Origin: Parapusillimonas sp013416435
GTDB taxonomy: Bacteria; Pseudomonadota; Gammaproteobacteria; Burkholderiales; Burkholderiaceae_B
DNA: 64,000 nucleotides
Direction of reading: 5' to 3'
Assembly: GCF_052180245.1 (NCBI RefSeq)
Contig: NZ_CP197474.1
Span: 2,356,001 to 2,420,000 of the forward strand
Shown: positions 27,326 through 36,522 of the stretch, piece by piece
Position numbering within the stretch: position 1 is the first letter of the stretch
Layout: each line of letters starts with the position of its first letter
Notes under the pieces: model-generated
Told to the model about the DNA's origin: nothing
Databases searched by the model: none
Seen by the model: only the letters and a program-made list of their open reading frames with translations
Made by a program: the position numbers and the translations under genes

Positions 27326-29578
27326 CTACATGAACATGGGGATCGGATTCAGCTCGTCTTCGGTGCGCGCCTCGGGAAGCCAACCCATGGCCACCGGTAC
27401 GTCGTACAAGCGCCCGCTTCCGTAACGCGCCCAGAAATGGCGCAGGCCGGGCACGATGACCTTGACCGCCGGCAGCCCCGTATCGGCGCGAGTCTGATCC
27501 AGAACGAGCACCTCCATGCCGCGCTGTTCCACAATGCGCCGGCAATGCGTGATGTCCTGCAGCAAATCGCCGCTGTGGCGTATGGGAAAGTCATCCGGGC
27601 GCTTCATCGGCACGCCGGCGGCGGGCGCCAGATAAGTTTGATTGTCCAGCGTCGCGGTGGTGAGCCAAGCCACGGTTTCCTCGTCTTCCAAGCCTGGATG
27701 ATTGCCCCCTCGGCCATCTTGTGCCAGCCCCAGCATCTGGTTCATCTCTGCACAGGCACGCTGCAGGGCGATGCGCGCATCCAGGTGACAGCCGAACCCA
27801 AACAGAATCTGCTCCTGCGTGGCATGCAGCCGGCGCGACAGTGCCGCGAACACCGGAATGCCAAGGTCGCTGGTGAGGTCCAGCACCCATGCCTCCCGCC
27901 CGATCGACGCATAATGGTCGGCCAGCGCTTTCGGATAAGCCAGCTCCACATCCCGCATGGACGCGCCGGGCTTGCGTAATCGGTTGTACCACCACAAGGC
28001 AATCGCATCGCGCTCCACCAGCTCGAGAAAACCCTGCAGGACAGCCTCCTCGAGGTTGTTGCCGGACGCATTGCCATTCGAACAGCCAACGGCATAGAAC
28101 GCATCGCAAACAGTGCTTGCCGGGGATCCGCAATACACCAATTGCGTGGGCAGGTAGCGGCGCCGCTGATGCGTCAGGGACCACACGGGGGTCCAGTCGA
28201 TCGGCAATGTTGCGTCCAGAGGCTCCGGCACCCAGTTGAACATCGACTTCCTGTCATTCCATGCTTTGCGTTCGGCCAATTGGCGCTCGCTGTAAAGCAT
28301 GACCTGATTGGGATGGATCGCATCGTCGCCGTAGTGCCGCTGCATCTCGAGATAGCTGTCGGTAATCACCACTTCGTCGCCCCGCCGTTCGCAGGAATAG
28401 CGCTCGATGGCCTCGCACAGGGCGCTGACCTTGGCCTGCATGTCGGACATTCCCTTGCCGCTGCTGGCCGCACGCAGGCTGCGCTTCAGGAAATCGAGGC
28501 TGCCCATCCGGAACGCCCCGTTGTGTCCCGCCACGTAGACGTGCGCGATGTCTCCGTCTTCATGCACCCGACGCAGCTTCGTCACCACGCCGGTGATCGG
28601 GCTGATCAGGTGCCGATATTTTTCGAAGGTTTGCTCGGGCGGCACGCTGCGGTACCCGCCGTCCTGCAGGCAAGCCGTGGGGCGCGGCACCAGCATCAAT
28701 GGTCGAGGCATGGATGATGCCGCCATTCCACATGCCGTACAGCACGGATTGCGCCGTAGCGGATGATGCAGCGTGGTCCAGTTGCGGGTATCGATGCTGA
28801 GCACCTCATGCCGCAACACGGACGCCCCACCCGCCAGGAACTTTGCGATCTCGACCGCCAGCAGTTCCGCCGCCATCGCCAGCGTGGCGGGCAGCGCGGC
28901 CTTGCCGATTATCGGCGGATCAACCTGGCCACGGCGTTCGGCGATGAAACGATGCACGACCCGGTTGCGCGCAAGGTAGTGGGCAAGGCAGCGGTGGCAG
29001 GCTGCATCGCCTGGTGCATACAACGGCCCAAGCCAGGGCTCATGGCCGCCCGGCCGGGCCACCAGCCAGGCTTGGCCGGCCACCCGCATCGACGTGTCGA
29101 CGTCCGCCAGTTCACGGCGTTGATAATCATCGGTGAGCACGACCGCCAGGTCGGCACGCTCGATGCCGATCTGAACGCCAAGCCGTTCCAAGGCCTCGCG
29201 CAGCGGTGCCACGCTGACGTTGCCGACCGCATGCAGGCTGACGCATTTCTGCTGCAGGGCCTGGCTAACGGTGCCGCGCACCAGGCCGATTCCGTCCCAG
29301 AATGCGGCTTCGGCGGGTGCCAGGGTCGGCTCCGCCTCGGTGATATGGCCGTTTTTTTCAAGCAACGCAAGAGCATAATGCACATGCGTTCCGTCGAATT
29401 GCGGCGCCAGTGCCGCCACCAGTTGCGGGACGCTGTGCGCCCCATCCAGCAACGGCGCCAAGTGCTCGTACAAGCGGCCATGCAAGGCCCTGGTCGTGTC
29501 TTCAGAGAGCAGCAGCACGCCTTCGCCCGGCAGTATCTCCACCAGCAACTGCGCTTTGAATACCGGATACCGGATCAC
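27326..29578 (-). CDS. Fused TOMM cyclodehydratase (E1-like partner + YcaO)
   Basis: 750 residues. The N-terminal half is the leader-binding, E1/ThiF-like partner: a RiPP-recognition-like start, then zinc-type Cys pairs CHRC and CCTAC. The C-terminal half is a YcaO domain with MQAKVSALCEAIERYSCERR and GNNLEEAVLQGFLELVERDA, the ATP/Mg-binding acidic patches. The tail ends NPIPMFM, a PxP-type variant of the Pro-rich C-terminus needed by azoline-forming YcaO proteins. It should use ATP to cyclise Ser/Thr/Cys of a precursor to azolines. No dehydrogenase gene is nearby, so products may stay at the azoline stage. It follows precursor A2 by 26 bp. Confidence 0.93.
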   Translation of the reverse strand: MIRYPVFKAQLLVEILPGEGVLLLSEDTTRALHGRLYEHLAPLLDGAHSVPQLVAALAPQFDGTHVHYALALLEKNGHITEAEPTLAPAEAAFWDGIGLVRGTVSQALQQKCVSLHAVGNVSVAPLREALERLGVQIGIERADLAVVLTDDYQRRELADVDTSMRVAGQAWLVARPGGHEPWLGPLYAPGDAACHRCLAHYLARNRVVHRFIAERRGQVDPPIIGKAALPATLAMAAELLAVEIAKFLAGGASVLRHEVLSIDTRNWTTLHHPLRRNPCCTACGMAASSMPRPLMLVPRPTACLQDGGYRSVPPEQTFEKYRHLISPITGVVTKLRRVHEDGDIAHVYVAGHNGAFRMGSLDFLKRSLRAASSGKGMSDMQAKVSALCEAIERYSCERRGDEVVITDSYLEMQRHYGDDAIHPNQVMLYSERQLAERKAWNDRKSMFNWVPEPLDATLPIDWTPVWSLTHQRRRYLPTQLVYCGSPASTVCDAFYAVGCSNGNASGNNLEEAVLQGFLELVERDAIALWWYNRLRKPGASMRDVELAYPKALADHYASIGREAWVLDLTSDLGIPVFAALSRRLHATQEQILFGFGCHLDARIALQRACAEMNQMLGLAQDGRGGNHPGLEDEETVAWLTTATLDNQTYLAPAAGVPMKRPDDFPIRHSGDLLQDITHCRRIVEQRGMEVLVLDQTRADTGLPAVKVIVPGLRHFWARYGSGRLYDVPVAMGWLPEARTEDELNPIPMFM

Positions 29579-29604
29579 TTTAAGCTATGCCGGCCGGTGC
29601 GACC

Positions 29605-29874
29605 TTACCAGGGTGAACGGTTCGTGGTAAACGAGTAATAGCCCCCCACCACATTCGCCAAGTCCTGTTCGGACAATTCCGTCGGCCTGGGCGGAATCAC
29701 CAGCGTACGCTGGCCCACGGTGTCTTCCACCGCGTTGAAGGTGACGCCGTCCGGCACATCGATGCCTTCGGCCTTCATCGCGGCAACCGGATCGGACAAT
29801 AGTTGCTGCTTGAAGCCCTCGTCGGCCCAGGCCTTGGCGATCAACTGCTGATATTGCATGGTTTGGTCGTTCAT
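29605..29874 (-). CDS. NHLP-leader RiPP precursor peptide A2
   Basis: 89 residues. NHLP leader: LIAKAWADEGFKQQLLSDPV, AAMKAEGIDVPDGVTFNAVE, DLANVVGG, closely following the nitrile-hydratase-alpha-like pattern with the double Gly at 77-78. The predicted core is only 11 residues, YYSFTTNRSPW: Ser81, Thr83, Thr84 and Ser87 are the only cyclisable residues and there is no Cys. It is first in a minus-strand unit with the cyclodehydratase. The leader should be recognised by that enzyme and cut by the C39 exporter encoded on the opposite strand. Confidence 0.92.
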   Translation of the reverse strand: MNDQTMQYQQLIAKAWADEGFKQQLLSDPVAAMKAEGIDVPDGVTFNAVEDTVGQRTLVIPPRPTELSEQDLANVVGGYYSFTTNRSPW

Positions 29875-30130
29875 CAGTTAGCTTCCGAATGTAGGGAGAG
29901 GAACAGCAGGCTTAACAAAATGCAACGTGCAAAGTGTAGCAAAGCGAAGCGCCCGCCGACATGGCTCTCTTTGACTATCGAGATATGCGCTTCAGCGCCG
30001 CGAACACGATCACATTGTCAGGCAAACATCCCACACGAAAAAAATATTGTGCTATAGTTACGGTCTTCGCAACACGGCATACGCCGCAAGCGATTTGCAG
30101 TGAAATGCTAAGGGCTTTTAAGCCGTTAGT

Positions 30131-30209
<79 letters not shown>

Positions 30210-30216
30210 ATAAAAT

Positions 30217-30250
30217 CAAGGGCTTACAGCTTAATTGCTGTAAGCCCTTG
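30217..30250 (+). terminator. Strong hairpin directly after tRNA-Pro
   Basis: Perfect 14-bp stem CAAGGGCTTACAGC / GCTGTAAGCCCTTG with a 6-nt loop, eight bases after the tRNA end, followed by TTCATT. Position and strength fit a terminator, although the T-tract is weak. Confidence 0.75.
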
Positions 30251-30426
30251 TTCATTAAAAGCTTGGTGCCAATTACACCAAAAAGCGCTACCAAAAAACA
30301 AGGCCTAAGGCTGCCTACTGATGTTAGGCAATCTTCGTTATGAAATACGTGGTAACGTTTACTCGTCAGGTTTAAAAAGTTTGGTGCTAATGCACAAAAC
30401 TTAGCAAAAGTATTTGGCCAAAACGT

Positions 30427-31650
30427 ATGGCAGAACGCTATCACACCCATTATGACAACTTGAAGGTTGCAACCGATGCGCCCCCAGCGGTCATTCGTGC
30501 CGCATACAAGGCGTTATCCCAGCAGTACCATCCAGACAAGAATCCGGACGACCCCCGCGCTACACGAATCATGGCGATCATCAATGCTTCATACGAAGTA
30601 CTCTCGGATCCGGAAAGGCGCAAACAGCATGACGCTGATATTGCTCGAAATGCGCATCGGAAAAATGAGCATCCTCAAGGTCAGCCACAACCAAGCCATA
30701 GGCCCCAATCTTCTTCTACACCATCGCCTTTTGCGTCCGGGACACCCCATAGCGGACAAAAGAGCCCCCAATCGGCGCCAGAGGCACGGACGACAGGGAG
30801 CCGATCCATCAGATTCGGGTGGGTGTGGATAATTGTTGCTGTCCTGGGAATTGGCCATCTGTTAACTGACAGGTACCGGTCGGCACAGAAGCTGCAACCG
30901 CAACCGGCCGAAAACATGAAGTCGACTTATAACGACCCGCAACGTGCCCACCCGTCTACGCGATACGGCTCTACTCCTCCAGCCCCCACTCTTGCACTGC
31001 CTCCTCCATCTGTCATCCCGACCGACGTGGCTGGACGGGTATCGGCTCAAGCGTTGAATATACGCACAGGACCTGGTGTCGAACACCCGGCGATAGGCAA
31101 GTTGAAATTTGCCGAACGTGTCACCATTGCAGGCCCAGAAACCAATGGCTGGGTCTTTGTTACTACGCGTTCTGGCAGCGGGTTCGTCAATAAAGCTTAC
31201 TTGCTGACTGGTGACCCAAATGCCACTCTTCTTGCTCTTTGCCCGCCTGATCACCCCCCACCAGCTAACGGTACCGTGCTTGCTAAAAGCCTAAATGGAG
31301 AACACGCTCTTACCATTACCGCGCCGATAAGCGTCCCAGCCCTAATTAAGCTCAAGGATCGCGACGGCGCTACGGCGTTTCTCGGGTATGTAGATGCAGG
31401 CAGAACCATTACCTTTAATGGCATTCCGGATGGTAGCTACCAAGCTTGGTTCGCCACCGGTTCGGCATACAGTCGAAAATGCGAACAGTTCATTGATGCA
31501 CCCGCCGTGACTTTCGATCCGAACTTTATCAAGTATCAAATCGAATCCACTGGCTTCCGACAGTATGCTGCGACCCACATGACTTACCGGCTGCAGCGAA
31601 CAACGGGCGGAAACTTCTCACCATCCAGCGCTCAATCTGAAGATTTTTAG
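30427..31650 (+). CDS. Membrane-anchored DnaJ-domain and SH3b-domain protein
   Basis: 407 residues. A J-domain at about 5-70 (YHTHYDNLKVATDAPPAVIR, then the HPD motif in QYHPDKNPDD); a Ser/Pro/Gln-rich linker; one membrane helix at about 128-148 (FGWVWIIVAVLGIGHLL); a second Pro-rich linker; a bacterial SH3 domain at about 203-262 (AQALNIRTGPGVEHPAIGKL, then GFVNKAYL); and an unassigned C-terminal domain of about 140 residues with two Cys. Topology suggests a cytoplasmic co-chaperone arm and a periplasmic SH3b/sensor arm. Lower GC than its neighbours and a position just past tRNA-Pro suggest horizontal acquisition. I know no family with exactly this architecture. Confidence 0.85.
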   Translation: MAERYHTHYDNLKVATDAPPAVIRAAYKALSQQYHPDKNPDDPRATRIMAIINASYEVLSDPERRKQHDADIARNAHRKNEHPQGQPQPSHRPQSSSTPSPFASGTPHSGQKSPQSAPEARTTGSRSIRFGWVWIIVAVLGIGHLLTDRYRSAQKLQPQPAENMKSTYNDPQRAHPSTRYGSTPPAPTLALPPPSVIPTDVAGRVSAQALNIRTGPGVEHPAIGKLKFAERVTIAGPETNGWVFVTTRSGSGFVNKAYLLTGDPNATLLALCPPDHPPPANGTVLAKSLNGEHALTITAPISVPALIKLKDRDGATAFLGYVDAGRTITFNGIPDGSYQAWFATGSAYSRKCEQFIDAPAVTFDPNFIKYQIESTGFRQYAATHMTYRLQRTTGGNFSPSSAQSEDF

Positions 31651-31714
31651 TCTTCTCCGGTTCTTCGTTAGACTACAGTGCGTGCCATCTCTCCACTCGT
31701 TATAAAGGAAAATC

Positions 31715-32224
31715 ATGACTCACTCCATGTACACCCTGTCCGTGCCCGTTTTCAAGCAGATGCTGACGGCGCTGAAAGCCATCATGGCGCAGGCGGATGC
31801 ACATGCCGCCGAGAAAAACATCGAAGCGGACGCCCTGCTTCAGGCACGCTTGTTCCCGGACATGTTCCCCTTGATAAAGCAAGTTCAAGTGGCTGCGGAT
31901 TTTGCACGGGGGATTTCGGCCCGCCTGGCCGGTGCTGAAGTTCCCGCCCACGAAGGAACGGAGAAAACCTTCGCCGAGCTCGACACGCTGCTGAGCCGCA
32001 CGCTGGATTTCCTGGACGGCATCCGCCCGGAACAATTTGAAAACAGCGCATCCAGGGAAATCCTGCTTCGCCCCGGCACTCCCAAAGAGAAGAAGCTGAG
32101 CGGCCAATCCTATCTGGCGAACTACGGCCTGCCCCAGTTCTTCTTCCATGTGACGACCGCCTACGCCATCTTGCGCCACAACGGTCTGCCCATCGGCAAG
32201 CGCGACTACATGGGCACGTACTGA
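31715..32224 (+). CDS. DUF1993 family protein
   Basis: 169 residues. MYTLSVPVFKQMLTALKAIM, ARLFPDMFPLIKQVQVAADF, and the C-terminal SYLANYGLPQFFFHVTTAYA with ILRHNGLPIGKRDYMG are the conserved blocks of DUF1993, helical-bundle proteins related in fold to the DinB family; no biochemical role is known. Followed 12 bp later by the YaiI-like gene, probably co-transcribed. Confidence 0.92.
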   Translation: MTHSMYTLSVPVFKQMLTALKAIMAQADAHAAEKNIEADALLQARLFPDMFPLIKQVQVAADFARGISARLAGAEVPAHEGTEKTFAELDTLLSRTLDFLDGIRPEQFENSASREILLRPGTPKEKKLSGQSYLANYGLPQFFFHVTTAYAILRHNGLPIGKRDYMGTY

Positions 32225-32236
32225 AAATTCAATAGC

Positions 32237-32707
32237 ATGCACATCTGGGTTGATGCCGACGCCTGTCCCGCCGTCATCCGGGACATCCTGTACCGGGCAG
32301 CACAGCGATGGCGGCGGCATCTTACGCTGGTCGCCAACCAGATGCTGCGCACGCCCCCTTCGCCGTGGGTGCGCGCCGTCCAGGTGCCCGGCGGTTTCGA
32401 CGTGGCGGACGACCACATCGTCCAGCACCTGAAACCCGGCGACCTGGTCATAACGAGCGACATCCCGCTGGCGGCCCAGGTGCTCGATAAAGGGGGCGTT
32501 GCCCTTAGCCCCCGTGGCGAGCACTATACCGACGACACCATACGCGAACGTCTTTCAATGCGGGACATGATGGAGGAGCTCCGGAGCGCCGGCATCGATA
32601 CAGGCGGTCCCGCAGCACTCAGCCAATCGGATCGCCGCACGTTTGCCAACGCGCTCGACCACATCATGCTTGCCCGGGCCCGCATAGACCCGCCGCCTTC
32701 CGACTGA
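32237..32707 (+). CDS. YaiI/YqxD family (UPF0178) protein
   Basis: 156 residues. MHIWVDADACPAVIRDILYR is the family signature (acidic residues as in PIN-like nucleases), with VPGGFDVADDHIVQHLKPGD and VITSDIPLAAQVLDKGGVAL following. The DUF188 fold resembles PIN/NYN nucleases, so a nuclease role is suspected but unproven. Length is as expected. Confidence 0.93.
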   Translation: MHIWVDADACPAVIRDILYRAAQRWRRHLTLVANQMLRTPPSPWVRAVQVPGGFDVADDHIVQHLKPGDLVITSDIPLAAQVLDKGGVALSPRGEHYTDDTIRERLSMRDMMEELRSAGIDTGGPAALSQSDRRTFANALDHIMLARARIDPPPSD

Positions 32708-32731
32708 GTTTTTTAAAAAGCGGGGCCGCGG

Positions 32732-33712
32732 TCAAGGCACCATGACGATGGCGCCCGTCGTCGCACGGGCCTCGGCCGACTCGTGGGCCCGCGCCACTTC
32801 GGAAAACGGGAAGCGGGCCCCGATGTTGGCCCGGATGATTCCGTTCGAATACGCATCGAACACCATCTTTGCGTTCTCACGAAACACGCTCACATCGGCG
32901 TTATGAGGAAATACCGAAGGCCGGGTCAGGTAAAGCCCGCCCTTCTTGTTCAACAGCTCGACATCGAACGGCGGGATCGGCCCCGACGCCGCGCCGAAGA
33001 CGACCACGTGGCCGAACTGCCGCGCGCAGTCCAGCGAGCCCATGAAGGTGTGCTTGCCGACGGAATCATAGACCACGCCGGCCTTTCTGCCGCCCGTGGC
33101 TTCCACGACGCGCGCCACCCAGTCCTCCCTTGAATAATCGATGGCGACATCGCATCCGGCACGTTCCGCCTCCATGCATTTTTCAGGCGAGCCCGCCGTG
33201 CCGATGACCGTGGCGCCCAGCGCCTTGGCCCAACGGCTCAGGATCTGCCCGACGCCGCCCGCCGCGGCATGCACCAGCACTATGTCGTCCGGTCCTACCC
33301 GGTATGTCTTGTGGATCAAATACTGGACCGTCATCGCCTTGAAGAACATGGCGGCTGCCGAAACCTCGTCGATGCCGTCGGGGAGGCGCACGGCGCGCTC
33401 CGCCGGGATATTCCGGTGCGAAGCATAAGCGCCGATGCCGGCGTTCATGTAGACGATGCGGTCTCCCGGCCGGAAATCGGTCACATTTTCCCCCACCGCC
33501 TCCACAATGCCCGCCGCTTCGTGCCCCAGGCCAGTCGGCGTGGGCAGGGAATATTTGCCCGTACGCTGATACACATCGATGTAATTGAAGCCTATAGCTG
33601 TCTGGCGCAGCTGGATTTCGCCACCGCGGGGCGCTGGTAGGTCGAACTCCCGTAAGGTCAGTACCTCGGGGGGGCCGAACTCCGTCAACTGAACCGCCAG
33701 TGTCTTGTTCAT
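32732..33712 (-). CDS. qor: NADPH:quinone oxidoreductase, zinc-independent MDR family
   Basis: 326 residues. GroES-like N-terminal half (IGFNYIDVYQRTGKYSLPTP, GLGHEAAGIVEAVGENVTDF) and Rossmann half with VHAAAGGVGQILSRWAKALG, the AxxGVG-type NADPH motif. It lacks zinc-ligand Cys clusters, so it belongs to the quinone reductase branch (QorA), reducing quinones or similar enones in the cytoplasm. It is convergent with the YaiI gene. Confidence 0.92.
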   Translation of the reverse strand: MNKTLAVQLTEFGPPEVLTLREFDLPAPRGGEIQLRQTAIGFNYIDVYQRTGKYSLPTPTGLGHEAAGIVEAVGENVTDFRPGDRIVYMNAGIGAYASHRNIPAERAVRLPDGIDEVSAAAMFFKAMTVQYLIHKTYRVGPDDIVLVHAAAGGVGQILSRWAKALGATVIGTAGSPEKCMEAERAGCDVAIDYSREDWVARVVEATGGRKAGVVYDSVGKHTFMGSLDCARQFGHVVVFGAASGPIPPFDVELLNKKGGLYLTRPSVFPHNADVSVFRENAKMVFDAYSNGIIRANIGARFPFSEVARAHESAEARATTGAIVMVP

Positions 33713-34060
33713 CTTTGTCTCCTCGTATCGATATCGTTATGCGTCCTTGCAGACTTTACCACCGGCGGCGCCTACGTATCCGCCCGGCGGACTACGCCAT
33801 AGCGCGGAAGCGGCAGCCCGCATCCGCCACTGCGTAAGCCGTCTGCCTCATTCTGGCCGAGTCGCTTCCTCTCTATGATTCCATAGCATCAAGGCTGTAA
33901 TAAGAAATCGGCAATCAACACGTCGCTCGGCAGCTCGGCCTTCGGGCCCCTATGCGAAAAGGCCGCGACGCCGTCGTCGAATCCAGGGAAGAGGAGCCTC
34001 GCGCATCATGCCGTCAATCTTGACACACCGCCCCGCCCACCTACACCCGGGGACACGGGC
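33713..34060. other. Non-coding gap upstream of pgaA
   Basis: 348 bp between divergent qor and pgaA. No open frame of note. It must hold both promoters; I see only an isolated TTGACA at 34020-34025, too close to the pgaA ATG to have a matching -10. No clear operator or hairpin stands out. Confidence 0.6.
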
Positions 34061-36511
34061 ATGAAGAAAACCCTGAGCATATTATGCATGGCAGCCGCTC
34101 ACTCATGGATCGCCACTGCCCACGCCGGCGTCTCCCGTCAGGAGTACGACGCGCTCATCATGCAGGCGCGCGCCGGCGATCGCGAGCCTGCGCTGATCAT
34201 GCTGCGCCAGCATGCGCTGGAACACCCGCAGGACTTGCGGGCAGCCTATGACCGGATCCTGATCTCTTCCTGGGCCGGCCGGAATGCGGAAACCATCGCC
34301 GCCTACGAGGCGCTGCAGCCCGCCCCGAATCGCCCGCCGGCCGATGTCCTGGAGGCGGTGGCCCGGGCTTATCGGGATGCCCGGCAATGGGAGAACTCCC
34401 GCAGGCTGTTCAATGACGGCCGGCGCCTCTTCCCGGAGCGGCCCGTATTCGCCGTCGGTGAAATCATGACGCTGACCGACGCCGGCCGGCCGGCGGAAGC
34501 CGTGGCGCTCGCCGAGGAAATGACTGAGAAATGGCCGGACGACGCCGACCTGCAGCTTGCGCTCGCATACGCGCACCGCAGCCGCCGCGCAAGCGGTGAA
34601 GTCCTTCAGCGCGCATCCCGCGCGCACGACCTGGCCCCCGCCAAAGGCTACGTGAACCGCGAGTACATACTTGCCATGCAGCACGCCGGCCTGACCGAAC
34701 CCGCCCTGCGCCTGGCCGAGCAGTACCCCGATCTACTGAGCGTCGCGGAGTTCCGCGACCTGCAGGCCGATCATGCCGCCGAACTGACTCGAATCGCCTC
34801 CATGCCGGCACGGAACGAGAAAGAGCGCTTCGATGTCGCTGATCGCGCCCTGGGCATCTATGATCGCCTCATCCCCCAATGGTCCGCCTCGGGCGAGGAG
34901 GCGCGCCGGGATGTGCTGCGGCTGCGCTTCGACCGGCTGCACGCCCTGCATGCGCGTTCGAGAATGAGCGATGTCGTGCGCGAGTACGAACAGCTGCTCG
35001 CGGAGGGCGTGGAGGTTCCACGCTACGCGCTCAGTGTGGTGGCCGCAGCCTATCTTCACTTGCGGCAGCCAGAGCGCGCGCGCGACCTTTATCTGAAGCT
35101 GCTCGCCGAGTCCAACGGCAGCGAGGACGGCGGCAGCAAGCTCGCCAACCAGACAGGCCTGTTCTATGCATTGCAGGAAAGCCAGCAGTACGAAGAAGCC
35201 GACGAGATTCTCGAGCAAGCGGTCAATAGCCAGACGGAATGGGTAAAGGTCAAGGGTCAGCCCGAGCCTCTGCCCAACGAGTTCAACCTCTACGCCCGGC
35301 ACTCCGCCGCGCTGGGCAAGCTGTATGCGAACGACACCGTCAATGCGGAGCTTGCTCTTGCGAACATGGTGGAGCGGGCCCCGAACAACTCCAGCCTGCG
35401 CACATCGCTGGCCAGCGTATATCGGGCACGGCAGCAGCCCAGACGCTCCGAAGTCGAGCTGAAGATGGCGGAAGCCCTCACGCCCAGGAACGTCGAACTG
35501 GAGACCGGCCAATTCGAGACCGCAATGGCTTTGCAGGAATGGAACCAGGCCGAGCTGCTCCTTCATGACGTCACCCTGCGTTTCCCGGAAAACCTGAGAG
35601 TGCAACTGCTGGCACGGGACTGGGAGGTCCACAACAAGTCGGAACTGCGTGTTTCCGGCTACCGCGATCTCAGTTCCGGAGGGCCGTCCACCGGCGATGG
35701 CGGATTCGGCATGGAAACGGTCTTGTATTCGGCACCCATCGACCAGAACTGGCGCATCTTCGGAGGCGGCGGCTATGCCAGCGGCGACTACGAAGAAGGC
35801 AGCGCCCGCTATCGCTGGATACGCACGGGGGTGGAATGGCGCGGCCGGGACCTGACTGCGGAGGCGGAAGTCTCCGCCCAGAACTACGGGCAAGGAACCA
35901 AGACTGGGTTCCGTGCATCGGCGGCGCTGGACTTGAACGACCAATGGCAGATTGGCGCAAGCGGTGAACTCCGATCCAGGCAGACGCCTCTGCGCGCGCT
36001 GCTGAACGACATATCTTCCGATAGCGCGGCCTTGTGGGTCCGCTGGCGCGCCAATGAGCGCCGCGAATGGCGGCTTACCCTGACCCCGACCCGCTTCAGC
36101 GATGGCAATCGCCGCATCTCGATGCTGCTGTCGGGCCAGGAACGGCTCTATACCGCGCCGCGCGCCCACCTCGACCTCGGGTTCGAAGCCTACGCTTCGC
36201 ACAACACCGAAGAGAACGTGCCCTATTTCAACCCTCGGTCCGACTTCATGCTGCTGCCCACGCTGAATCTGACCCATACGCTGTACCGCCATTACGAAAA
36301 CGAGCTGGAGCAGCGATTCACGCTGGGTGCCGGCATGTATTCGCAGAAGGGATACGGATCGGGCGCAGTGGGCACCGTGGGATACGGAATCCGCTATCGC
36401 AGCAACAACACCCTGGACGTCGGCGTGAACATCGTGGGAGTCAGCCGCCCGTACGACGGACAACGCGAGCGCGAGCTGCGCATCATGCTCGACCTGAACC
36501 TGCGTTTCTAA
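34061..36511 (+). CDS. pgaA: PgaA, poly-N-acetylglucosamine outer-membrane export porin
   Basis: 816 residues with a signal peptide (cleavage after ATAHA, about residue 22). The first 500 residues are helical repeats of TPR type; the last 270 residues are a beta-barrel of alternating polar/hydrophobic strands, ending in a typical outer-membrane Phe (MLDLNLRF). This order is that of PgaA/HmsH, which guides partly deacetylated PNAG out of the cell. GGGGA eight bases before the ATG supports the start. First gene of pgaABCD. Confidence 0.95.
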   Translation: MKKTLSILCMAAAHSWIATAHAGVSRQEYDALIMQARAGDREPALIMLRQHALEHPQDLRAAYDRILISSWAGRNAETIAAYEALQPAPNRPPADVLEAVARAYRDARQWENSRRLFNDGRRLFPERPVFAVGEIMTLTDAGRPAEAVALAEEMTEKWPDDADLQLALAYAHRSRRASGEVLQRASRAHDLAPAKGYVNREYILAMQHAGLTEPALRLAEQYPDLLSVAEFRDLQADHAAELTRIASMPARNEKERFDVADRALGIYDRLIPQWSASGEEARRDVLRLRFDRLHALHARSRMSDVVREYEQLLAEGVEVPRYALSVVAAAYLHLRQPERARDLYLKLLAESNGSEDGGSKLANQTGLFYALQESQQYEEADEILEQAVNSQTEWVKVKGQPEPLPNEFNLYARHSAALGKLYANDTVNAELALANMVERAPNNSSLRTSLASVYRARQQPRRSEVELKMAEALTPRNVELETGQFETAMALQEWNQAELLLHDVTLRFPENLRVQLLARDWEVHNKSELRVSGYRDLSSGGPSTGDGGFGMETVLYSAPIDQNWRIFGGGGYASGDYEEGSARYRWIRTGVEWRGRDLTAEAEVSAQNYGQGTKTGFRASAALDLNDQWQIGASGELRSRQTPLRALLNDISSDSAALWVRWRANERREWRLTLTPTRFSDGNRRISMLLSGQERLYTAPRAHLDLGFEAYASHNTEENVPYFNPRSDFMLLPTLNLTHTLYRHYENELEQRFTLGAGMYSQKGYGSGAVGTVGYGIRYRSNNTLDVGVNIVGVSRPYDGQRERELRIMLDLNLRF

Positions 36512-36522
36512 AGGATGATTTC

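Noticed and set aside
34020..34025. TTGACA as a pgaA promoter -35
   Set aside because: Only 35 bp to the start codon and no -10 at the right spacing.
34733..36463. 576-residue minus-strand open frame inside pgaA
   Set aside because: Antisense shadow without signal, motif or ribosome site.
36067..36522. Extended N-terminus of pgaB reading into pgaA
   Set aside because: The ATG at 36523 has a ribosome site and starts a clear lipoprotein signal; the extension is out-of-frame pgaA sequence.
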